Part shown: positions 24,301 through 33,199 of the stretch, piece by piece
Layout: each line of letters starts with the position of its first letter
Position numbering within the stretch: position 1 is the stretch's first letter
IMG/VR virus record: IMGVR_UViG_3300042485_004141
Coordinates: 1-62,683 of that record
Length of the DNA: 62,683 nt
Origin: a virus
Strand: one strand, 5' to 3'
The notes under the pieces: generated by a model
What the model was told of the DNA's origin: nothing
What the model saw: only the letters and a program-made list of their open reading frames with translations
Databases searched by the model: none
Program-made: the position numbers and the translations under genes

Positions 24301-27300
24301 AATCTGGACCAGAGTGTTAAGGATTTGATTTCTCCTCCAGCGAAAAAGAACGTGTCCTTAAAGAGTAAGCAAGAAGCAAAAGACCATGCGTTAAAAGAAC
24401 GTCGTCGAGTTCGCGGAACAGCAGAGCAGAAAAAGGCAGTCAAAGAACTCGGGGACATTGCATCTTCAGATGTAGGACAACTACTTGACCCCGTAGCTCA
24501 AACCAGGGCCGGAAGAGCAATAAATAAAAGAAACGCCAGAATCAAGAGACTGGGACTTACGGTTGATGAAAAATCATCTGAAGAAGGCGATGTCGTCCAG
24601 CAGGTAGAGAATCTATTAATCCCAGTCATGGAAGTAATTGACGGAACGTCTATTGCTGACCCATTTGAGATGGAAACAGTTATTGATTTCGATTCAGGTG
24701 TTTTACGAGGAAAAATTGAAGGCAAAGAAATTGAAATGCCACAATTTGTTTCCGGCAAGGTCCTGACGACAAAAACAAAAAAACTGGACATGCCAGAAAA
24801 AGGAATTCGCGACAAAGAAACTGGGAAAACCGCTCGCCGTGTGGTTGTACAGGTTCGCGAGGGAGACAGGGGCCTCTTCCCTGCAGCGGGAGATGACGAC
24901 CAACGCTTCGTTGCTCCACCTGGACGCCTTCGCATTACGGGGATAGACCCTGATGGAACAGTAAGAGCAGAGTTGTCTTATCAAAAAGACTCTGTTGAGG
25001 TTATTGACTCCATGGCTCACAGTTTGGAAACAAACAAAACTGACGCCATTTGGGCTCAAAGTCACGGTAAAAAAATCAAAGCAGTAGCAGACAAGTACGT
25101 TAACTCCCGCCGTGAATCAGGGCGACTTTCTAGTGGTTCTAGAAGTGATTACGATTCCGTCTCAGAAACCTCAAGCAAAACGGTTGTAGACGAGGTTGTG
25201 GACGCTGGTGGTTCTTTCGGAGAAGGTTTTGACGAACTACCCCCTCACTTGTCGTCTGATGACTCAAGTTCCCGCTTGTCTTCTGGAAAGAAAGACGTAC
25301 TGGGCGCTCCTGCCACACGCAAGCAAAGAACAGAATCAAGAAACAAATCAATGTCTTCTCAGGTTAGGGAAGTTAAATCCATTCTTGGAGGAGGACAGGG
25401 AGATTCGGCCGACCCGTTATCAAGGGGCGACATTCATCCAGACGTAGCTCGTTTAATCGCTGACACTCCCGAAGAAGACTTGTTAGCGAGAGCCGAGAAT
25501 ACTGCGTACAGAATGCACGAAGGCTTTGATAGAAGAGTTCGCGTTCGCGCCACCGACGACGACATTGAGAGACTATCTTCCACTGGTTCAATAAGGTCCT
25601 CTTTTGCTTCTCCAGACGATGAAGCAAAGAGAACATCACGTAGAGCACAAAGATACTCGGGAATGGGGCCAAGTGAGCGTTCTTCACGTCTTTCATCCGG
25701 TCGAGTTATTGATTCCTCGGCCAATCTAGCTGAAAGAAAAAGACAAGAAAAAGAAGTCGCCACACAGGCTTTTGACATTTTTGACAAAGTTTTAAGCGGA
25801 GACGGCAAAAACATTGACGACATGTCTGAGGCGGAACTCTTTGCGGCTTTCAACGGAAAAGTAAAGAAGTCTAAGAAAAAATCAGTCAGCGCCACAAACG
25901 ACACACTGTATGAAGTCAACGACGTCCCAACAGCAATTGCATTAATGATGCTGGGGCATCACGTTGCTGTTAAGGACCAGGACCTGAGACTGACTGAGCA
26001 GTCACAAAAGGCGTTTGAAGAAGAAGTAAAAAATGCCGCAAAAAAGCATATTGATGCTAAAAATCCTCACCCTAAATGGGTCAAGTATCAAGAAAAGTAT
26101 AAAAAAGAATTTAAAGATTTAGATTTTAACGACCCGAAAGTTGTTAAAGAAATGGAAAAGAATTATGTAGAAAGCTACCAGGCCGACCTGTGTGCCCTAT
26201 ATAGCCCATTACAAAACTTGCTGTGTTCGGGACACATTGGTATCGATAGAGAAAAAATGCCTCAGACAAACGGAAGGTCTGCAGGTCACGATACTGTCGC
26301 AGTAAGAGCGCTAAAAGCCGGAGAAGCTGCCGGAAAGTTTGAACCCCTAAAGACAATAAAAAGAGATGCTGCCGTTGAAGCAGAGTTCGCAGAAGAGCTT
26401 AACGCAGCAGTAGCTAAAGCCAATGCTGGTAGAGTCAAAAAAGGCGAACCAGAATTGACAGACGAAGAGATTTCAAAACAACTTTATGAGATAGTTTCAG
26501 AAAAACACTCACTAAGAAATCAATTCGGAGGCAAAACACAGCAGGAACATAAGACGGAGTCTTATGAGAAATTGTCTGATGCTTCAAAAAACTGGCTATA
26601 TGAAAATACAGACTGGAACGACACAGAAGTAAACCTGGAGACACCGTTTATAGAATGGCTAGATGGCGTCATTGAGCCAGGAAATGGTAAACCTTCAGTA
26701 ATTCTCAAAGAAGTTAATCCTAAAGATTATGCCCCCTCGCAACAACAGCTAGTTGCATCAAAAGTAGACGCTACTGCTAGACAAATACAAACAAAAGCGA
26801 TAGAAGTTGCCGAGGGTATAAGAGCTGACAATCCTGGAATATCGGACGAAGACTTTAGGACAAAATACATAGAAGAGATGAACAAGCAGTGGTTCATGCA
26901 GCCAATTCTTACAGCAAACGATGGTTTTATTGTTGATGGCCATCACAGATGGGCAGGAATAAGGGTTGGAAATAATTCACTCCCAGAAGAGCTACAGCTC
27001 CCCTTGAAGGCTAATGAAATACAAACCGACATAATTGAAGCTTTAACTTTAGGAAAGATTTTTCAGGACGCTTGGGGAATTAAGGAAGCGCGCCTCGGAG
27101 CTGAAAACAAGTGGAAAGAGGGAGAAATAACCGACATCGGTAAGGAAGAAATATCTGAACTCATGGAAGGCTTGACCAAAAACGTAGGAACTCTTGTGGA
27201 CGACAAGTACGCCGAAGGAAACTTTATTCAGCTTGGCTCGGTTGGTCTTTCAAACAATCCAGACTATGCAGCGAGGGCAAAAGAAAGACAAGTCAATGCC

Positions 27301-30030
27301 CAGAGGGATGCGACTAGAAAAATAGCCGGAGACGTTCTAGCAAAAGTTCGTAAGCGCGGAAAACCTCTTCACGAATACACCCCTGAAGAGCTGAAAGAAG
27401 ATTTTGGTGACTCGGTAAAACCAAGCGACATGAAGCCGTTATTTACGAGCTCAGACCCCAAGGACATGGCTGTTTATAAGGTTGACAATGTCGGGCAAGC
27501 AATAGCATTGATGGCGCTGGGTCATCACGTCACCCTTGAGTACTCCTCCGACGAAGCAATAGCTAAAAAACAAAAAGAGTCTTTACGTTTTGCAAAAACA
27601 CTCCAGCAAGAATTCTTCAAAGACATCGAAACAATGGGTGAAGACATTATTGCCAATAATGAAAAAGAATGGCTTGATTTTAAGGCAGAAGCAGAAAAAA
27701 TCGATGGTGCCGACGGCGTAGACCCTTCCGTTTTCCAAGAAAAAATAAAAAAAGAATTCTTAAAAAAGTTTGGCGACCAATACAAAACGAATCTTTGCAA
27801 TTTCTACGATGGAGACGAAAACGTTTTCTGCGGAAACAATTTTGGTATTCCACGAGCAAAAATGCCTCAGGCTGGTGGACGCTTAGCAGGAGCAAATACT
27901 CGCGGAGCAGAGCTCGGTCTTGCTGGACAGATTCCTATCAAAGAGGCCCCTCATAAACATGTTGACCCTTATAAAATAAAAACATGGGACGGTGAAAAAA
28001 GATTTGAAGGAATCATGGAAAAAATTCAGGAGAGTCCAGAATCCGCTGCCTCTATATCAGATGAAGACAGACAGTTCGTAATAGAAAATATGGACTGGAA
28101 TCTTTTTGAAGTTTCCGGAGAAGAAATGATTAAGGAAATAATTAGAGGGAAATTGGGTGACGATTCAATAAAAGAAAACCTGGCTGTTAACCCGGATGAT
28201 TACACTCCTTCTCAACAGGAATTAGATGCCGTACAGACCGATGGGATGCACAAATCACTGAAAGCTGCCGTTAAGCACTACACCGAAGTTCTTACAAAAG
28301 ACGGAAGATACAAGAGGGGAACAAAAGAATTCACCGATGCTTTAATTCAAGCCCTAAAAGAAGACACCAATGCTAAGGCTAAACTTTCTGAAAGAAGGGG
28401 TACCAGTGCAATGATGGACCCCATTCTGGCAACCTCAGATAAGTTGCTACTTGACGGACACCATAGATGGAGCGCAATAACCGTATTTAACGGAGAAGTA
28501 GACGACGACCAGCAAATCCCCTTACACGTTGACGAAGTTCAGACAGACATCATTAGTGGTCTTACTTTAACAAAAGTTCTTCAAAGAGGATTAGGAATCA
28601 AGGACGCAAAACTTACTGGAGCTGTTGACTTCGAAGAAGGCGATGTTAAGAAAGTTAAAATTGGAGAAAGAGACAGGGTGCTGAAAGAAATCAACGACGG
28701 CATGGATGACCTTGCGGCTGAAATCTATGCAGAAGGTGACTTTATCGAGATTGATTCAGTCGGGATGAGAAACAACCCTGCATATGCAGAAGAAGTATTG
28801 ACTCGGCAACAAGATGCACTGACGAGAAGAGCTGGTCCAGCAGCACGGGCTCGTGAGGCAGAACTTGACGCAGCCGTTCGTAATGTGAGAACAAAACCTT
28901 CGGCAGATGCTCCCGCAGAAAGAGAATCTGTTGGCAGGTTGGCAAAAATGCGTAAAGGCAAGAGACTGAGCAGTGGAAAGACTACTGAGGCTCCTGCTTC
29001 AGGCAAGACGGTAGGAATGTCTCCTAAAAACTACGCTAGCGAATACTATTCAAGAATAGGTCTTCCCGGTTCTCTTGACCCGGACATGATGCCAGTAAGT
29101 GGATATCTAGTTCACAAATCTCACATGGATGCAAAACGTGCCCAGATTACAAAAGGCGGAATGCCTGGAAACCTCAGACCAGATGGCGTGTTTGAAGTAG
29201 GGGACGAAGATTTGGTTGGAGACGGCCTAACTGCTCTGGGTGACATGGAAATAGTTTTGCGCCCTGGAGTGTCAAACCGAGTCGCCTACGGACGAGGCAA
29301 TGCTCTCACTTCGGCTCACAGGCCCGTAATGCTTAACTCGCGTAACAGAGATGACGTAGCTGACGCAATCCTTAATGCCGACGGAGTAAACGCTGAAGAA
29401 ACAAAACGAGAAGCTCTTCTACATATGCTCTCTTCTTCTTTGAATAACGATTTTTCGAACGCAAACGCATCAAGAAGCTCTAGTGGAAAAATGCCATCTT
29501 CGTTCGACAAGAAACTACCCGAAGGCTCCACCAGGGAACCTTTTGAGGCTCAGATTCTGGGCGGATTTGACGTTGCTGATATCGAACAAATAAACGTTCC
29601 ATTGAGCAAGATTGAAGCCGCCTCGGCGAAAGAAGACATTTCCGACGTTGTTGATGCCGTATCGATTGCTGACAAGTTAAGAAAAGCTGGATTTTCTCAA
29701 GAAGAGATTGAATACTTCTACTCTATGGGTGGAGGACAATCGCTAGACACGGCAAGCATGTCCATGCTCCGTAAATACAGAGCATCGCAGAAGATGAAAG
29801 ACGACTTTGCTAAGCGTGGCCTGAATAATGTCAAGTTTGCTCACCCGAATGGTTTCAATATTGAAGACGCTCGCTCTCATTCAAAGAGTGCCAAAGCAGG
29901 CCAGTCTGTTGAGTCAACCCTTAAGGACTCCATAGCTGAGGAAATTATTGCAGCAGCGAAAGACTTACTTAAGCAAATGAAAACCACAAATAAGCCAAAA
30001 GTGACATCCATATATGGAGGAAAGCTATGA
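21337..30030 (+). CDS. Giant fusion 2: metallopeptidase-like and duplicated ParB-like polyprotein
   Basis: A frame of 2897 residues with a strong ribosome-binding site (GGAAGGGAG) after the scaffold-like gene. In order: an N-terminal part of unknown function containing a cysteine motif (RCPPGTPAANQFTD and SNCFGF, about residue 235); a zincin-like helix HEHAH at 604-608; long charged helical segments (about 780-1200); RLSSG at 1263, 1313 and 1451; two copies of a 500-residue ParB-like unit with DGHHRW at about 1867-1872 and 2373-2378; RLSSG at 2543; an unrecognised module of about 160 residues (LVHKSHMDAKRAQITKG, VAYGRGNALTSAHRP); RSSSG at 2713; and a C-terminal helical part. It overlaps the next gene by ATGA. 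I class it with polyvalent proteins. No catalytic proof exists for any module. Confidence 0.85.
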   Translation: MVDAPINRERIVVSARLIVPLSCCGGFNEKALRFRQAINSSVSTGRLEPELAVKAVGDVFGLRKKTAEDTDNKKREFTGDTRPGVASNEFGYRWDKSAKWEPGSRLVINPSYTSRMGMGTMPNVGWIPRDENQPKSFPEMIARIQSEPKIQLRKFKINPKTDDIIPESEKIIDPFAISSGMTMEERRNARKKYQIENPEEKRLPGASLESRVPGGSLLSRAAAVFGILRDENNKFRCPPGTPAANQFTDATGSNCFGFSASKFSRYAAREAAKLTAEGEYEGLRTNAFAFFNFLRNDVGSKQRRGVASPELVSSCAYWEDLYGDKFKPPVWRDTPVPENLRMFKNGAIRAQDDIARQKASAVRIYDALGIDPNDPDAHFQAVEKLRKMHVDSDGAAGWDLQILNVSSGGDAARLTDLEVREFTETRLKSVQGWNLLSKEEQQRLIDSDVRRYQETERAMFETLLDQFMQNPSSARVLGRIEYDFFSDDEAGTGMYRDAPSIVPRLKPDGTPVVDKDGNPVMGKVPGELRSVIHINMKEILQNQESMLPNMGPDERLAISAVGARSEAEGRLAVADFLVNADHTARGMAGLIDGVYSFSSHIMLHEHAHSIQLQVFMAKIQEQIDSKGFISVPIVDKNGIVKGTRNVDSIYKLSGDDVMAIMTDVADDINLDSLKDAMERIKAVAPLAGAYPRDAYKEGSEVWALEVAAELHALRARGIIYGEDIDAALAFMDDIGDSRASVDRALGDEAAELVDMDDVFTIRPDSVVPDGMPEESITEALGDRDERVASALREEIKRFKTGFKDLPEDEMISEAAIIQSQRDAANNTLKKLNDFKIDPSLPDDEKESTREYLENLKKQTQMELDFHDTRYNEASKAWRKKYGIGARGEKDRFEESVKAVREREGLFDDVEIEELAKIAALDDLRKSVEKMPEKKIVRRLADDEIYLSTLDPSSDEAKNLIEKIDVIKEQYVQNMRDAGDKSTTAKIKKNLDQSVKDLISPPAKKNVSLKSKQEAKDHALKERRRVRGTAEQKKAVKELGDIASSDVGQLLDPVAQTRAGRAINKRNARIKRLGLTVDEKSSEEGDVVQQVENLLIPVMEVIDGTSIADPFEMETVIDFDSGVLRGKIEGKEIEMPQFVSGKVLTTKTKKLDMPEKGIRDKETGKTARRVVVQVREGDRGLFPAAGDDDQRFVAPPGRLRITGIDPDGTVRAELSYQKDSVEVIDSMAHSLETNKTDAIWAQSHGKKIKAVADKYVNSRRESGRLSSGSRSDYDSVSETSSKTVVDEVVDAGGSFGEGFDELPPHLSSDDSSSRLSSGKKDVLGAPATRKQRTESRNKSMSSQVREVKSILGGGQGDSADPLSRGDIHPDVARLIADTPEEDLLARAENTAYRMHEGFDRRVRVRATDDDIERLSSTGSIRSSFASPDDEAKRTSRRAQRYSGMGPSERSSRLSSGRVIDSSANLAERKRQEKEVATQAFDIFDKVLSGDGKNIDDMSEAELFAAFNGKVKKSKKKSVSATNDTLYEVNDVPTAIALMMLGHHVAVKDQDLRLTEQSQKAFEEEVKNAAKKHIDAKNPHPKWVKYQEKYKKEFKDLDFNDPKVVKEMEKNYVESYQADLCALYSPLQNLLCSGHIGIDREKMPQTNGRSAGHDTVAVRALKAGEAAGKFEPLKTIKRDAAVEAEFAEELNAAVAKANAGRVKKGEPELTDEEISKQLYEIVSEKHSLRNQFGGKTQQEHKTESYEKLSDASKNWLYENTDWNDTEVNLETPFIEWLDGVIEPGNGKPSVILKEVNPKDYAPSQQQLVASKVDATARQIQTKAIEVAEGIRADNPGISDEDFRTKYIEEMNKQWFMQPILTANDGFIVDGHHRWAGIRVGNNSLPEELQLPLKANEIQTDIIEALTLGKIFQDAWGIKEARLGAENKWKEGEITDIGKEEISELMEGLTKNVGTLVDDKYAEGNFIQLGSVGLSNNPDYAARAKERQVNAQRDATRKIAGDVLAKVRKRGKPLHEYTPEELKEDFGDSVKPSDMKPLFTSSDPKDMAVYKVDNVGQAIALMALGHHVTLEYSSDEAIAKKQKESLRFAKTLQQEFFKDIETMGEDIIANNEKEWLDFKAEAEKIDGADGVDPSVFQEKIKKEFLKKFGDQYKTNLCNFYDGDENVFCGNNFGIPRAKMPQAGGRLAGANTRGAELGLAGQIPIKEAPHKHVDPYKIKTWDGEKRFEGIMEKIQESPESAASISDEDRQFVIENMDWNLFEVSGEEMIKEIIRGKLGDDSIKENLAVNPDDYTPSQQELDAVQTDGMHKSLKAAVKHYTEVLTKDGRYKRGTKEFTDALIQALKEDTNAKAKLSERRGTSAMMDPILATSDKLLLDGHHRWSAITVFNGEVDDDQQIPLHVDEVQTDIISGLTLTKVLQRGLGIKDAKLTGAVDFEEGDVKKVKIGERDRVLKEINDGMDDLAAEIYAEGDFIEIDSVGMRNNPAYAEEVLTRQQDALTRRAGPAARAREAELDAAVRNVRTKPSADAPAERESVGRLAKMRKGKRLSSGKTTEAPASGKTVGMSPKNYASEYYSRIGLPGSLDPDMMPVSGYLVHKSHMDAKRAQITKGGMPGNLRPDGVFEVGDEDLVGDGLTALGDMEIVLRPGVSNRVAYGRGNALTSAHRPVMLNSRNRDDVADAILNADGVNAEETKREALLHMLSSSLNNDFSNANASRSSSGKMPSSFDKKLPEGSTREPFEAQILGGFDVADIEQINVPLSKIEAASAKEDISDVVDAVSIADKLRKAGFSQEEIEYFYSMGGGQSLDTASMSMLRKYRASQKMKDDFAKRGLNNVKFAHPNGFNIEDARSHSKSAKAGQSVESTLKDSIAEEIIAAAKDLLKQMKTTNKPKVTSIYGGKL
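22900..23320 (+). other. Domain: HExxH metallopeptidase-like site in giant 2
   Basis: SSHIMLHEHAHSIQLQVF gives the exact H-E-x-x-H pattern (H604, E605, H608) in a hydrophobic helix, as in zincins. The third ligand is not obvious; the downstream segment SEVWALEVAAELHALRARG contains candidate Glu residues. A role in self-processing or in cutting host proteins is possible. Confidence 0.55.
25123..29490 (+). repeat. RLSSG motif sites in giant 2
   Basis: Exact RLSSG at 25123-25137, 25273-25287, 25687-25701 and 28963-28977 (residues 1263, 1313, 1451, 2543). Variants: RLSST at 25570-25584 and RSSSG at 29473-29487. Four of the six lie in a low-complexity region just before the ParB-like duplication, one directly after it, and one before the C-terminal part. 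Confidence 0.75.
25900..28830 (+). repeat. Tandem duplication of a ParB-like unit in giant 2
   Basis: Unit 1 (about residues 1525-1995) and unit 2 (about 2047-2500) share landmarks in the same order: IALMMLGHHV / IALMALGHHV, then Cys-containing LCALYS / LCNFYD, KMPQTNGRSAG / KMPQAGGRLAG, YAPSQQQLVA / YTPSQQELDA, FIVDGHHRWAGI / LLLDGHHRWSAI, and AEGNFIQLGSVGLSNNPDYA / AEGDFIEIDSVGMRNNPAYA. Matching landmarks are 506-522 residues apart. Sequence divergence is large, so the duplication is old and both copies have kept the DGHHRW core. Confidence 0.82.
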
Positions 30031-30545
30031 GAGCTGCACTTGTAGCGCTTCTTGGGGACTCGCGTGTTTATTACGACGTGGACGCAAAAAGAGGCCAGAA
30101 GGATGCGGCTGTTGAGAAGGCTGACGGCTCGATTGTAAAAATGGATTTAATGCACTTGTCAAGTACGGCTAGAAATCTTACAAAACTACGAAACACTCCT
30201 TTTCAAAGATTCGTATGGGACTCCCCCAAAGACCCCTTGTCGGGAGCATGGTACGAAACCTTTATTGAGAAAACACGTCCAATAAACGATTCACTCATGG
30301 ACTCGATGCCAATGCATTCAGCGCTTGGTAAAAATAAGAAAAAGATAGACAAAACTGAAAAGTCTGTTAAGTCTTTCCGACTGGACGAAATCACTCGCCG
30401 CATGCTTTCCAACTCGTGCTGCAGCGAGGTGGTACAGTTAAACGTAAACGATTACGCCTTTAAGTCGCTAGAAGAACGCGACTTTGCGTGGCTTTCAGTT
30501 AAGACTATGAGAAGTATAGAAAAGGCCATAAATGATGAACAGTGA
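30027..30545 (+). CDS. Hypothetical protein after giant 2
   Basis: A 172-residue protein whose ATG overlaps the stop of giant 2 (ATGA), so translation is probably coupled. It is basic and mostly helical. Landmarks are RNLTKLRNTPFQRFVWDSP at the centre and ITRRMLSNSCCSEVVQLNV near the end. No membrane segment or metal site stands out. It lies in the head-module chain of overlapping genes and may be a structural or assembly protein. I do not recognise a family. Confidence 0.6.
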   Translation: MRAALVALLGDSRVYYDVDAKRGQKDAAVEKADGSIVKMDLMHLSSTARNLTKLRNTPFQRFVWDSPKDPLSGAWYETFIEKTRPINDSLMDSMPMHSALGKNKKKIDKTEKSVKSFRLDEITRRMLSNSCCSEVVQLNVNDYAFKSLEERDFAWLSVKTMRSIEKAINDEQ

Positions 30546-31188
30546 CGGAATCAAGGCAGACCCTCTTGGCGGTTTGTTGCCCCAAGAGCTTGTCACTGGG
30601 GACATCTTGCGTGGTAGAGGACCAAGGCGTGGAAACCTTGAACGCCTACTCAGATACTGGCGTCCCATCATGAAGAAACCAGGCGGCTTTCGCAGGTGTC
30701 GGGTCATTCTGGTTAATCACCCAGAACTGTACCCACTAAACAATATCTGTGCTTGGTTGCATCACGAAACTACTGGTCTTTGGCCAAACGAAGGTTGCCA
30801 TCATCCAGGTATGAAGAACTGCAGGAAGAAGCTCCGGAAACTGACCAACTGGACGGATTCCCAATTCAACACTTCTCTTTCAGGAAAGAAGCCTAAAAAT
30901 ATGATTAGGACTTCTGGAGAAAAATCTGATTCACCATTTGGTTCTGATTTGTTCTTTTACGAACAACCAGATACCGATTTTAAATCAAACGAAAATTCGG
31001 TCGTAACAGAGTCGGATATTTTCCACGCTATGAAGGTTCTGAATGAGTTTTGCGAGATGGAAAAAGATTTTGTGACCTTCTTAAGAAATGACAAAAATTG
31101 GCAAATAGAGGGTGAAGACGAATCCGGAAAGAAATCCTTTTCTCAGGTTCTGAAAACGTCTTCACTAGAGGATGAGTGCTGTGGATAA
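30532..31188 (+). CDS. Conserved actinophage head-region protein, unknown function
   Basis: 218 residues, starting 14 bases inside the previous gene with AAAGG upstream. The N-terminal 100 residues are distinctive: RGRGPRRGNLERLLRYWRPI, MKKPGGFRRCRVILVNHPEL, ICAWLHHETTGLWPNEGCHH. The pattern of Trp, His and Cys suggests a metal or nucleic-acid site. I have an impression of similar proteins near the capsid genes of actinobacteriophages, but know no function. The C-terminal half is acidic and low in complexity. It overlaps the next gene by 17 bases. Confidence 0.65.
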   Translation: MMNSDGIKADPLGGLLPQELVTGDILRGRGPRRGNLERLLRYWRPIMKKPGGFRRCRVILVNHPELYPLNNICAWLHHETTGLWPNEGCHHPGMKNCRKKLRKLTNWTDSQFNTSLSGKKPKNMIRTSGEKSDSPFGSDLFFYEQPDTDFKSNENSVVTESDIFHAMKVLNEFCEMEKDFVTFLRNDKNWQIEGEDESGKKSFSQVLKTSSLEDECCG

Positions 31189-33199
31189 CGCAAACGACTG
31201 CTGTAGCGGGAATGAGATACTGGTAACAAGGGTTTTACTGTTTAACCCTGCTCAAAAACAAAATATTGACTATATTCGCGGGACAAAAACGTTAACTCAA
31301 GAAATTACCGATTACAAAGCTTTGTCTAGAAAATTCGGCAACACCAGAAGAATTCAGCGTAATCAGCAATCTAGTGGAATGCAGTTTAAGGCGAACGCTT
31401 TGCGACAGTTGGGAAGCTCGGCGTTAAGCGTGGCGGTCCCAGGAGATTCTGGCCCACTGCGCTCACCAGTACGTTCTGCTATTTACAGAACAATAACCCC
31501 AGGACGCCCAGGGGGTCGTGGCGGTTCGCTTCCTGGGCAAAACAGGGCTCATCGATGCCCAGAGGGATATCAATACGGTGGAAGATTTACAGACAATAGG
31601 CTTTCCACTTGTGGTGCAAAGCTCTTTGCAATACCTTCTGCTCTAGGAGCAGCAATAGGGGCAGCCAGAGGAGCCCTTACTTCAGGAATATCTTCACAAA
31701 CACGCGGAAGAGACCTGACGGGGTCTCCTTACGACAGCTCAATTATTCTGTCTCGCGCACCTCAAATACCTAAAGTCGGAGCCTTCAATAGTCGTGCGTC
31801 TCTAAGCAGGCTAAAAGAAGAAATAAGTTCAATAGGTAAGTTCAATAAAGAATCGGGCTTAAAAGTAAGAAGAATGATTCGTCGTGATGGCTTCGTGCTT
31901 GAACCAGTTGTTCCCAACAAAGTACTAAGAGCAATCCCTGACAACAGAGACATGGAGGGGGCGTATTTCGTAATGTCGGCCCTTTCTCCAAAAGACATCG
32001 GAGGAGAGGAGCTTGGCCTTCTTTCGAATACTGGAGTGACTTCTTTAATTTACGTACTCCCGGGCGGCTCGTCTGTCACGCTAGAAAAAGCCAGAGCACT
32101 GGAAGTTGGCGAAAGAAGAAAACTTGGAAGAACACTAAATCAAGTTATTGCAATCGATAACTCAAGAGACCCTTCAAAACGCCTCAAAGCGCTTGCTGAT
32201 GCCATCGGTGACGGCATGCTCTATTCCGAGGATTTCGTAGGAGTCAAGAACCCAAACGAAATAGTCAAAGGCAGAATCAGCTGGGCATCACAGGTATGGG
32301 GAAAGCGCATGATGACGCAACCTCAGTCTTCGTCCACGCGCGATACGGAATCTTTCGGGCCACGCAGAAAGCTGATATCCAATGTTGATTCGGCAGTTCA
32401 GCATCTCGTAAATGGTGGCTCAATGTCAGATATTGACCCAAAAATCATGTCCAAAGTTTTGTCTAAATCTGGAGTGATTCAAAAACAGAAACTTGCCAAC
32501 AACATAGTTGCTATCGCCACCCCTACAGAGCGGTTATTTCTTTACAACAAACCAAATAGATTTCAGCACATTGGGGAAAGATTCGCTGCCGATGTTCAAC
32601 AACAGCTCGGACTAGAGTCTCCAGACGTAATTTTTGCTGACAAACCAGGAGAAGTAAGAAGATTCTTACGACAAGAGGTTACGAGCGCAATCCCCGGTGG
32701 CGTCTTCAACCCAGAGATAAAGTTCAATGAACTTGAGCCTTCTGATGTTGCTGCATTAATGGTGTCGGACTACCTAACCGACCAAAGAGAACGCCCACTT
32801 ACGTCTATTTACACCATAGACACTCCTGACGCAAGAAGACTTATAGCAGGACAAAACGTAACATCTGGACTTGTTGATTTGTCCAAGATAGAAATTACAA
32901 AGCGCATGAATATGCGAATAAACGATTTCTACGCAACGCAACTTACTCCTTCATATTCCGACTACTACCAGTCGCTCAAAGCACAACAAAGAGTTGCATT
33001 CATGAAGTTTTTGTCCTTAATGATTCAAAGAGCAAAAAAATTCAACTCATTAGAATTTCAAAAATCTCTATCCAAATACGGCCTTTCTGAGGGTGAAAAA
33101 ATACATCTGAATATTCTTGGCAAACTGTTTGATGCAAGACTAGAAAACTTGAATGCTGGAAAAGATACTCTTAAAAAATTAATTAGTGGAGCTATATAA
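31172..33199 (+). CDS. Large head-region protein with Cys motif and hydrophobic helix
   Basis: A 675-residue protein. About residue 128 it has HRCPEGYQYGGRFTD followed by LSTCGAKLF, a motif also seen in giant 2. Directly after comes a glycine/alanine-rich hydrophobic helix (IPSALGAAIGAARGALT) that could insert in a membrane or pack in a virion. The rest is basic and mixed, ending in helical segments. A short QQSSGMQF near residue 67 resembles the RLSSG sites of the giants only loosely. It overlaps both neighbours, so it is part of the head operon. Minor capsid or ejection protein are plausible roles, but no family is recognised. Confidence 0.6.
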   Translation: MSAVDNANDCCSGNEILVTRVLLFNPAQKQNIDYIRGTKTLTQEITDYKALSRKFGNTRRIQRNQQSSGMQFKANALRQLGSSALSVAVPGDSGPLRSPVRSAIYRTITPGRPGGRGGSLPGQNRAHRCPEGYQYGGRFTDNRLSTCGAKLFAIPSALGAAIGAARGALTSGISSQTRGRDLTGSPYDSSIILSRAPQIPKVGAFNSRASLSRLKEEISSIGKFNKESGLKVRRMIRRDGFVLEPVVPNKVLRAIPDNRDMEGAYFVMSALSPKDIGGEELGLLSNTGVTSLIYVLPGGSSVTLEKARALEVGERRKLGRTLNQVIAIDNSRDPSKRLKALADAIGDGMLYSEDFVGVKNPNEIVKGRISWASQVWGKRMMTQPQSSSTRDTESFGPRRKLISNVDSAVQHLVNGGSMSDIDPKIMSKVLSKSGVIQKQKLANNIVAIATPTERLFLYNKPNRFQHIGERFAADVQQQLGLESPDVIFADKPGEVRRFLRQEVTSAIPGGVFNPEIKFNELEPSDVAALMVSDYLTDQRERPLTSIYTIDTPDARRLIAGQNVTSGLVDLSKIEITKRMNMRINDFYATQLTPSYSDYYQSLKAQQRVAFMKFLSLMIQRAKKFNSLEFQKSLSKYGLSEGEKIHLNILGKLFDARLENLNAGKDTLKKLISGAI

